Positions 18,334 to 23,809 of a stretch of DNA of 35,107 bases are shown here, piece by piece (the first letter of the stretch is position 1; each line of letters starts with the position of its first letter). The notes beneath the pieces are model-generated. The model had not been told where the DNA came from. It searched no databases and was given only the letters and a program-made list of their open reading frames with translations. A program made the position numbers and the translations under genes. Source of the stretch: UBA7236 sp044227505 (lineage in GTDB: Bacteria; Bacteroidota; Bacteroidia; Chitinophagales; BACL12); contig JBGAWP010000040.1 in assembly GCA_044227505.1 (NCBI GenBank), positions 1 to 35,107 of the forward strand, written 5' to 3'.

Positions 18334-18399
18334 GTTGAAAATTTGTTTAATTGTAGAGTCGCAATGCATTGCATCTCTACAATTAAACAAATTTTCAAC
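18334..18399. repeat. 66-bp near-perfect palindrome
   Basis: The two 33-base arms (18334-18366, 18367-18399) match at 31 of 33 positions, with the centre GCAATGCATTGC and no spacer. The inner part (TTGTAGAG...CTCTACAA) resembles a TGTAGAGACGC-type palindrome dispersed in cyanobacteria and Bacteroidota; the AT-rich outer arms extend it. It lies between two convergent genes and could also act as a bidirectional terminator. Confidence 0.85.
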
Positions 18400-18405
18400 C
18401 GAGAT

Positions 18406-18511
18406 CTCAGAACCGAAACATGTAGTGATCGACGCAGGAGATCTACTACATGTCAGAACTCAGAACCGAAACATGTAGTAATCGACGCAGGAGATCTACT
18501 ACATGTCAGAA
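18406..18511. repeat. 53-bp tandem duplication, each copy with a hairpin
   Basis: Copies at 18406-18458 and 18459-18511 differ at one base (G at 18427, A at 18480). Each contains ACATGTAGT and ACTACATGT as inverted arms around GACGCAGGA. The copies are joined by CAGAACY heptamers, and CAGAACC CAGAACT continues to 18520, touching the stop codon of the vWA gene. Confidence 0.88.
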
Positions 18512-18519
18512 CCCAGAAC

Positions 18520-20487
18520 TCATTTATTCGCCGCCAACCCCATACTTGTTTTAAGCATATTAATAAAATCTTCCCGATAACCATAAGTATCCAATCCTCT
18601 CGCAGAGTTTGCAAGTTTTATTGCTTCTTCATAGGTTGCATCACCTTTAAATTCGCTGTCGCGTAATATCATCCCAAATTCAACCACTGCACTTGCAAAA
18701 CGGAAATTATCGCTGGTAGATGCAAGAGGAATTGTATTTGCCGAAAGTGATTTTTCTATTAGTTTGCTTGTCTCACTATCAGGAGCTTTAAATCGCAATT
18801 TTAATGTCATGATCTCGTCGGTATTATATGCATTTTTATTTACAGCAGTGGTCTGATATTTTAAAGATTCGCCTTCAGGTTTTTCGTTCAGTCCACTTGG
18901 TTGGTATTGATTTGCGCGCAATTTAATTTCATATAAAGCAGTAACGCGATGGCCTGCTCCGAGTTCTCCGGCATCTTTGGCATCGTTTGCAAAATCTTCA
19001 TTATTCAAGGCTCTGTTCTCATATCCTATCAAACGATATTCTTCTACTAAAGCAGGATTGAATTCTATCTGAATTTTTACATCTTTTGCAATGGTAAAAA
19101 GCGTTCCGCGCATGTCGGTGGTGAATACTTTTTTTGCTTCTTTTTCATCATCAATATAATAATAGGCACCATTTCCATTATCGGCGATGGATTCCATTTT
19201 GCTGTCTTTATAATTTCCTAATCCGAAACCACAGATGGTTAAGAATACACCTGTTTTTCTTTTTTCTTCCACTAACCTTGTCATTTCCGCATCACTGCTT
19301 GTGCCTACATTAAAATCACCATCTGAACATAAAATAACTCTGTTATTTCCTTCGGGGATTAAATTTTTTACGGCTATATCATAAGCGAGTTTAATTCCTG
19401 CACCACCTGCTGTACTTCCACCCGCTTCGAGATTATTTATTGCGTCTTTTATTTTCTGTTTATTGGAACAAGTTGTGGATGGTAAAACCTCTCCTGCCGC
19501 ACCGGCATAAACTACTATTGCAACCCTGTCTTTTTCATTTAAATTATCAATAAGTGAATTTAGCGAATGTTTCACAAGCGGTAATTTATTTGCAGATTGC
19601 ATACTGCCGCTTACATCAATTAAAAATACAAGGTTAGATGCATCAGCCTCCGAATAATCAATATCCTTCCCTTGTAATCCAACCATAATTAATCGTGTGG
19701 ATTTATTCCAGGGACATTCACTCATTTCATAATTAATGGAAAACGGATCATTTCCTTTTGGTTTGCTGTATGTGTAATCAAAATAATTTACCATCTCTTC
19801 AATACGCACTGCATCTTTAGGTGGCACTTGTCCGTAATTTATAAATCGGCGGATATTAGAATATGATGCATTATCAACGTCAATGGAAAAAGTAGATAAT
19901 GGATTCCCGATCACTTTTTTGAAAATATTTTCATTAATTGCATTATAAGATTCTGTGTTGTATTCCGATCCATAAACACCGTCCATCTCTAAGGCATCTT
20001 CGGTCATATAATATCCGCCTGAAAGACTTTCACTGGAAGCATCTTTTCTGAAGTATAATTTATCAACTTTTGACGGTGAGGCTTCGGCTTCCGAAATGTT
20101 CTTTTCATCTTTTACAATTTCCTCCACTGTGATCTCTGTTTGTAATGAAATATCCAATTTCAATTGCTCCTTATCTTTTAATTCCACTTTTTTTTCTGCG
20201 GTCGCATAATTTTTCTTGGTGATTTTCAAATGATATGATCCGGCTTCCAGATTTTCAAAAATATAATTGCCAAGAGAATCGCTTATCATTTCTCTTTTTC
20301 CATTTTCACCCTTTAACTCCACCGTTGCATTGGATAACGGATTCCCGAAATCACTGTCGGTAATTACACCAATAATTGTGGAAGAGCCGGTAAAGGGTAA
20401 TGCATTTATTTTATTGCTGCTTGCGATTATTATTCCTGTTAACAATAAAATTGTAACTCCGGAATAAAGAATGATCTTTTTCATCAT
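18520..20487 (-). CDS. von Willebrand factor A domain protein, YfbK-like
   Basis: Exported or membrane-anchored 655-residue protein. A single N-terminal hydrophobic segment (about 4-23) is followed by a carboxypeptidase-regulatory-like beta-sandwich (about 37-115, GVITDSDFGNPL...ATVELKG). The YfbK-type N-domain (about 165-270) follows, then a vWA domain with an intact metal-binding (MIDAS) site: DVSGS (D291, S293, S295), T359 in GGSTAGG and D389 in CSDGDFN. The C-terminal DUF3520-like domain runs from about 455 to the end. Such proteins probably mediate metal-dependent protein contacts at the envelope; the partner is unknown. Transcribed convergently with the TIGR01777 gene; its stop overlaps a 7-bp repeat unit. 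Confidence 0.92.
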   Translation of the reverse strand: MMKKIILYSGVTILLLTGIIIASSNKINALPFTGSSTIIGVITDSDFGNPLSNATVELKGENGKREMISDSLGNYIFENLEAGSYHLKITKKNYATAEKKVELKDKEQLKLDISLQTEITVEEIVKDEKNISEAEASPSKVDKLYFRKDASSESLSGGYYMTEDALEMDGVYGSEYNTESYNAINENIFKKVIGNPLSTFSIDVDNASYSNIRRFINYGQVPPKDAVRIEEMVNYFDYTYSKPKGNDPFSINYEMSECPWNKSTRLIMVGLQGKDIDYSEADASNLVFLIDVSGSMQSANKLPLVKHSLNSLIDNLNEKDRVAIVVYAGAAGEVLPSTTCSNKQKIKDAINNLEAGGSTAGGAGIKLAYDIAVKNLIPEGNNRVILCSDGDFNVGTSSDAEMTRLVEEKRKTGVFLTICGFGLGNYKDSKMESIADNGNGAYYYIDDEKEAKKVFTTDMRGTLFTIAKDVKIQIEFNPALVEEYRLIGYENRALNNEDFANDAKDAGELGAGHRVTALYEIKLRANQYQPSGLNEKPEGESLKYQTTAVNKNAYNTDEIMTLKLRFKAPDSETSKLIEKSLSANTIPLASTSDNFRFASAVVEFGMILRDSEFKGDATYEEAIKLANSARGLDTYGYREDFINMLKTSMGLAANK

Positions 20488-20568
20488 GAAATATTTTGAG
20501 GTTAATAATTTGTTTCGGGAAGGAGATGCGAATCAAATTAAAATTCCATAATAGGGGGGCGTGAAGCG

Positions 20569-20613
20569 TGAAGCGTCAATCGTGAATCCGTGTGAGTGGT
20601 GAGTGGTGAGTAA
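20569..20613. repeat. 7-bp tandem arrays (GCGTGAA type and TGAGTGG type)
   Basis: GCGTGAA GCGTGAA / GCGTCAA TCGTGAA (20569-20596) is followed in a different unit by TGAGTGG TGAGTGG / TGAGTAA (20593-20613). Both have period 7. They lie upstream of the vWA gene in a ~410-bp gene-free stretch (20488-20897) that consists largely of repeats. Confidence 0.8.
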
Positions 20614-20622
20614 GTTCTCGAA

Positions 20623-20659
20623 AGCCGGGACTTTTTACACCTGACCAATGACACCTGAC
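20623..20659. repeat. 37-bp direct repeat, copy 1
   Basis: AGCCGGGACTTTTTACACC continuing as TGACCAATGACACCTGAC. It recurs at 20777-20813 with two differences. The second half is itself 7-bp periodic (TGACCAA TGACACC TGACTGT). Confidence 0.85.
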
Positions 20660-20687
20660 TGTGTTTTCGAGTTTAAATCCAAGCCGG

Positions 20688-20736
20688 ATTCACGCCTCAC
20701 GATTGACGATTCACGAAATGAGTTATGAGTTATGAG
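20688..20736. repeat. Inverted 7-bp array plus ATGAGTT array
   Basis: ATTCACG CCTCACG / ATTGACG ATTCACG (20688-20715) is the reverse complement of the unit family at 20569-20596, so the two arrays can pair. ATGAGTT ATGAGTT ATGAG (20718-20736) follows with the same 7-bp period. Confidence 0.78.
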
Positions 20737-20763
20737 CCTGCCGACAGCGCAGCGGCAGGCAGG
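20737..20763. repeat. GC-rich REP-like hairpin
   Basis: CCTGCCGACAGCGC and AGCGGCAGGCAGG form an imperfect inverted repeat. It is similar to the elements at 22526-22545 and 22569-22594. Confidence 0.65.
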
Positions 20764-20776
20764 TTTGATCCTTGAT

Positions 20777-20813
20777 AGCCGGAACTTTTAACACCTGACC
20801 AATGACACCTGAC
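20777..20813. repeat. 37-bp direct repeat, copy 2
   Basis: AGCCGGAACTTTTAACACC continuing as TGACCAATGACACCTGAC, two differences from the copy at 20623-20659. Confidence 0.85.
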
Positions 20814-20857
20814 CAATAATCCTCAATCCCGTCTCCAAAGCACCATCCGGAGCAGTC

Positions 20858-20899
20858 TAAATACTACATACTAAATACTAATTACTATATACTAATTTC
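20858..20899. repeat. 7-bp tandem array abutting a stop codon
   Basis: Six units with period 7: TAAATAC TACATAC / TAAATAC TAATTAC / TATATAC TAATTTC. The last unit includes two bases of the stop codon of the lipoprotein gene at 20898. Confidence 0.82.
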
Positions 20900-21236
20900 A
20901 ATCAAGAAGCATATCAATAAACACCAGGTCGCCGCCAACATCTTTTGCTTTGCGAACGGTATCTCCTTCGTGGGAGACAACAATTCTGATTACGATGTCA
21001 TCGCTTCCGCGTGCCATAAGATATAAAGGTTCGCCAATGGTAGCAAAAACATCCTGTTTCCACGAACCTTTTTGAGCATAAACGGTCTCAGGAGTGCCGT
21101 CGGCCCTTAAAAATGTTACATCAAATTCATCCCCGTTTACACGGTAGGTGATTTTTTTTGTTTCAGGTAATACCTCTTCGTTACAAGCCTGGAGGAGAAA
21201 AAAACTAGCTATCAAACACAGAATTACAGTCTTCAT
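20898..21236 (-). CDS. Small putative lipoprotein
   Basis: A 112-residue protein with a lipoprotein signal peptide (MKTVILCLIASFFLLQAC, C18 as lipidation site). The ~90-residue mature part alternates hydrophobic and polar residues (ITYRVNGDEFDVTF, VIRIVVSHEGDTV), suggesting a small beta-sandwich. The layout recalls MmpS-like domains (nnnVTY.dadG...v..SW...v....G..l.l.A), but the similarity is weak. Function unknown. The gene stands alone; the nearest minus-strand gene upstream is 138 bp away. Confidence 0.72.
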   Translation of the reverse strand: MKTVILCLIASFFLLQACNEEVLPETKKITYRVNGDEFDVTFLRADGTPETVYAQKGSWKQDVFATIGEPLYLMARGSDDIVIRIVVSHEGDTVRKAKDVGGDLVFIDMLLD

Positions 21237-21374
21237 ACCTTCTTAGTTTTAATTGGAGGACTAAGATAACACAATTGTAATGTGAATTGTATAAGCAATG
21301 GGACAGTGAATGTGACAGGGTATTTTTGTGATATAATTAGGTGGTCACAGTTAAAAAATCTTATTTTATTGACC

Positions 21375-22310
21375 TTAGCACATTTTTTTACGTGCGATTT
21401 CATATTCTTTTAATAGATTTTGTATGATGACAGAAGCTGGTAATATCTCTTTAATAGTTGCGCTTATCTGTCCGATCTCCAATTCGCCTTCTTCCAACTC
21501 TCCTAAAAACATTCCTTTTTTTGCCCTACCTCTTCCTAAGAGTATTTTCAATTCGTCCACAGAAGCTTTATTGATATAGGCCTTTTCCACCTGCGCGTAA
21601 AATTCATTTTTTATCATCCTTACAGGTGTGATCTCCTTTAGGGTTAAAACGGTAGAGCCCTCGTCAGTATTGATTATCCTGTGTTTAAAATTATCGTGTG
21701 CTGAACTTTCCACGCTTGCTGCAAATCTGCTTCCTATTTGAACTCCCTCTGCTCCAAGCGCCAAACACGCAAACATTGCTCTTCCATCTGCAATGCCACC
21801 TGCTGCAATAACAGGAATATCCACCGCATCACTAACCATTGGTATTAAACATAATGTGGTTGTTTCTTCACGTCCGTTGTGACCTCCTGCTTCAAATCCT
21901 TCCGCAACTACAGCATCACAACCGGCTTCCTGCGACTTCAATGCAAACTTTTTACTGCTCACAACATGCACAACAGTAATCCCATGATCTTTTAATTTTT
22001 GTGTCCACGTTTTAGGATTTCCTGCACTGGTAAAAACAATTTTTACTCCCTCCTCAATTATGATATCAATATGTTTATCAATATCTGGATATAACAAAGG
22101 AACATTTACTCCAAAAGGTTTTTTTGTGGCTCTTTTACATTTTTGTATGTGTTCTCTCAATACATCAGGATACATACTGCCACTTCCAATTAATCCCAGT
22201 CCTCCCGACTCACTTACCGCACTCGCCAATCTCCACCCACTACACCATATCATCCCTGCTTGAATGATAGGATATTTAATATTAAATAATTCTGTTATTC
22301 TGGTTTTCAT
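21375..22310 (-). CDS. Nitronate monooxygenase / FabK-like flavoprotein
   Basis: A 311-residue cytosolic FMN-dependent TIM-barrel enzyme. It begins with KYPIIQAGM (12-20). GGLGLIGSG (36-44), FGVNVPL (66-72), EAGGHNG with H144 as the conserved catalytic His, AAGGIADGRAM (173-183) and GVQIGSRF (about 194-201) are shared by nitronate monooxygenases (2-nitropropane dioxygenase family) and the enoyl-ACP reductase FabK. Sequence alone does not separate oxidation of alkyl nitronates from fatty-acid elongation. A ten-unit 7-bp array begins 12 bp upstream of its ATG, where the promoter would be expected. Confidence 0.9.
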   Translation of the reverse strand: MKTRITELFNIKYPIIQAGMIWCSGWRLASAVSESGGLGLIGSGSMYPDVLREHIQKCKRATKKPFGVNVPLLYPDIDKHIDIIIEEGVKIVFTSAGNPKTWTQKLKDHGITVVHVVSSKKFALKSQEAGCDAVVAEGFEAGGHNGREETTTLCLIPMVSDAVDIPVIAAGGIADGRAMFACLALGAEGVQIGSRFAASVESSAHDNFKHRIINTDEGSTVLTLKEITPVRMIKNEFYAQVEKAYINKASVDELKILLGRGRAKKGMFLGELEEGELEIGQISATIKEILPASVIIQNLLKEYEIARKKMC

Positions 22311-22322
22311 TTATAATAGATA

Positions 22323-22392
22323 TAGGACATAAGACATAAGACATAGGACATAGGACATAGGACCTAGGACATAGGACATAGGACATAGGACT
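22323..22392. repeat. Ten-unit TAGGACA tandem array
   Basis: Ten contiguous 7-bp units: TAGGACA with variants TAAGACA (units 2 and 3), TAGGACC (unit 6) and TAGGACT (unit 10). It lies 12 bp upstream of the nitronate monooxygenase-like gene, in its promoter or leader region. Copy-number slippage could change promoter spacing. Confidence 0.93.
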
Positions 22393-22525
22393 TTAATTAA
22401 TTTAAAATGTAAAATTAATTCCAATTCCAGATTTGAAACAGGAAATAAATTCTTTAATTAAGAACAAACCCCCTTTTTTAACCTTACACACTTTCCTTCC
22501 TTTTTTATTCCTTAGATCCTTCCCC

Positions 22526-22594
22526 CCTGCTTGCCGGCAGGCAGGTTCGAATCTTCGAATCTTCTCCCCCTGCCCGACGCGGTCAGCAGGCGGG
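22526..22594. repeat. Two GC-rich REP-like hairpins
   Basis: CCTGCTTGCCGGCAGGCAGG (22526-22545) is a 20-bp palindrome with one mismatch pair. A related element at 22569-22594 begins CCTGCCCGACGCGGTC and ends AGCAGGCGGG. Both are followed by GGTTCGAATCTT. Conceptual translation of the first gives PACRQAG, a string I recall as a frequent artefact of this repeat class in predicted proteins. Confidence 0.72.
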
Positions 22595-22603
22595 TTCGAA
22601 TCT

Positions 22604-23611
22604 TTAGTCAAAACTCTGACTCAAATCAATCTCCGTATTATCTCCAATATTTAAACTCTGACTCAAGCCTTTAATAAAGGTATCGCTTCCGATAACAGAA
22701 TCATGTAAAACAACATCATCAATTGTGGCATCATTTCCAATAATGGAATTGCGCACGATCGAATAATTTACAATGGCATTTTCTCCTAAAGTCACATTAG
22801 GTCCGATTATAGAATTCTTAATTATACAATTCGCTGCGATACTCACAGGCTCAATAATGATGGTATTTTGATAAGGCCAGGTGCTATTTTGCGGAGGATG
22901 TAATTTTTTTAATAAAATGGCATTTGTCTCCAATAAAATATCTTTTTTTCCGCAATCGTACCAGTTTTGAATTTTAAATCCTTTGAAAATAATTCCTTGT
23001 TGTATCATCAGCATTAATGCATCGGTTAAATGATATTCGCCCTGCGTTTTAAATGCGTGTTTTATTATTTGTTCCAGTGCAATAAATAATTGTTCACTTT
23101 CTTTTATTTTATATAATCCCACCAAAGCTAAATTCGATTTTGGTATGGATGGTTTTTCAATTACACGCAAAATATTAAAATCATCATCCACTTCCGCAAC
23201 TCCGAATTCTCTCGGATCATCCACTTTTTTTAACCCAAGTGCTGAAGTGGATAATTGCATAACCGATTCAATATCCGCTTCAAAAATAGTATCCCCTAAA
23301 ACGATAAATAATTCTTCTTCCGGTTTAATAAATTCTCTTGTTAAATAAATTGCATGTCCCAACCCCTCTCTTTTATTTTGGATTACAAAATGCGTTGTTA
23401 AGTGAGGATAATTTTCTTTAACAAAAGCCTCAATTTTTTCACCCAGATACCCTATCACAAATATGAACTCTGTAAAACCGGCCTTTACCATACGGTCGAT
23501 AATAAAACCAAGTATTGGTTTTCCGGCCACAGGTATCAATGGTTTTGGCTGAGAATAGGTGTGCGGTCTTAGTCGGGTTCCAACACCGGCAACGGGTATA
23601 ATGGCCTTCAT
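22604..23611 (-). CDS. Sugar-1-phosphate nucleotidyltransferase with left-handed beta-helix
   Basis: Cytosolic 335-residue enzyme that would couple a sugar-1-phosphate to a nucleoside triphosphate, giving an activated sugar for cell-surface glycans. The catalytic domain (1-240) starts with MKAIIPVAGVGTRLRPHT and KPLIPVAGKP (23-32), the nucleotide-binding signature. LGDTIF (about 105-110), DPREFGVAEV (about 132-141), VIEKPS and the YDCGKK motif follow. From about 245 the hexapeptide-like pattern (IIKNSIIGPNVTLGENAIVN, then SIIGNDATIDD) forms a left-handed beta-helix. Glucose-1-phosphate thymidylyltransferase or uridylyltransferase are the likely activities; the sugar and nucleotide cannot be fixed. 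The catalytic domain is complete. A short palindrome lies in its leader. Confidence 0.93.
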   Translation of the reverse strand: MKAIIPVAGVGTRLRPHTYSQPKPLIPVAGKPILGFIIDRMVKAGFTEFIFVIGYLGEKIEAFVKENYPHLTTHFVIQNKREGLGHAIYLTREFIKPEEELFIVLGDTIFEADIESVMQLSTSALGLKKVDDPREFGVAEVDDDFNILRVIEKPSIPKSNLALVGLYKIKESEQLFIALEQIIKHAFKTQGEYHLTDALMLMIQQGIIFKGFKIQNWYDCGKKDILLETNAILLKKLHPPQNSTWPYQNTIIIEPVSIAANCIIKNSIIGPNVTLGENAIVNYSIVRNSIIGNDATIDDVVLHDSVIGSDTFIKGLSQSLNIGDNTEIDLSQSFD

Positions 23612-23624
23612 TTTTTTAATTGAG

Positions 23625-23639
23625 CGGCTAAGTTAGCCG
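23625..23639. promoter_or_regulatory. Short palindrome in the leader of the nucleotidyltransferase gene
   Basis: CGGCTAA G TTAGCCG: two perfect 7-bp arms with a 1-bp centre, 13 bp upstream of the ATG at 23611. It may be an operator or a leader hairpin that affects translation. Confidence 0.4.
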
Positions 23640-23684
23640 TTACTTTTTAATAGTAAAACGATTTTATGTGACAGTTTTTGGCAA

Positions 23685-23719
23685 TTTGTGAAGATATTAT
23701 GACATAATTATTAAATTTG
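23685..23719 (+). promoter_or_regulatory. Candidate promoter of the CotH-like T9SS gene
   Basis: TTTG (23685-23688), then 23 bases, then TAAATTTG (23712-23719). This fits the Bacteroidota TTG / TAnnTTTG promoter with a long spacer, about 90 bp before the ATG at 23810. Confidence 0.4.
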
Positions 23720-23809
23720 TTCTCCCAAAATCAGGCTGATATTCAAAAACAATCGTAAATTTATCAGTTCAAATCTATCGCCTTAAAAACCTAAACCAAA
23801 GATAGGATC

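Noticed and set aside
18406..18511. CRISPR-like repeats
   Set aside because: There are only two 53-bp copies in direct contact, without spacers, and no cas genes.
18247..18666. 139-codon frame across the repeats and into the vWA gene
   Set aside because: It translates the palindrome, the tandem 53-bp repeat and the antisense of a real gene.
22323..22392. CRISPR or coding repeat
   Set aside because: Units are 7 bp without spacers and lie outside any gene.
22540..22606. tRNA-like GGTTCGAATC motifs
   Set aside because: The T-loop-like string occurs twice, but the flanks do not form a T-arm, acceptor or anticodon stem; it belongs to the repeat flank.
22433..22654. 73-codon plus-strand frame containing PACRQAG
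   Set aside because: It reads through a GC-rich hairpin and the antisense end of the nucleotidyltransferase gene; PACRQAG is an artefact of the repeat.
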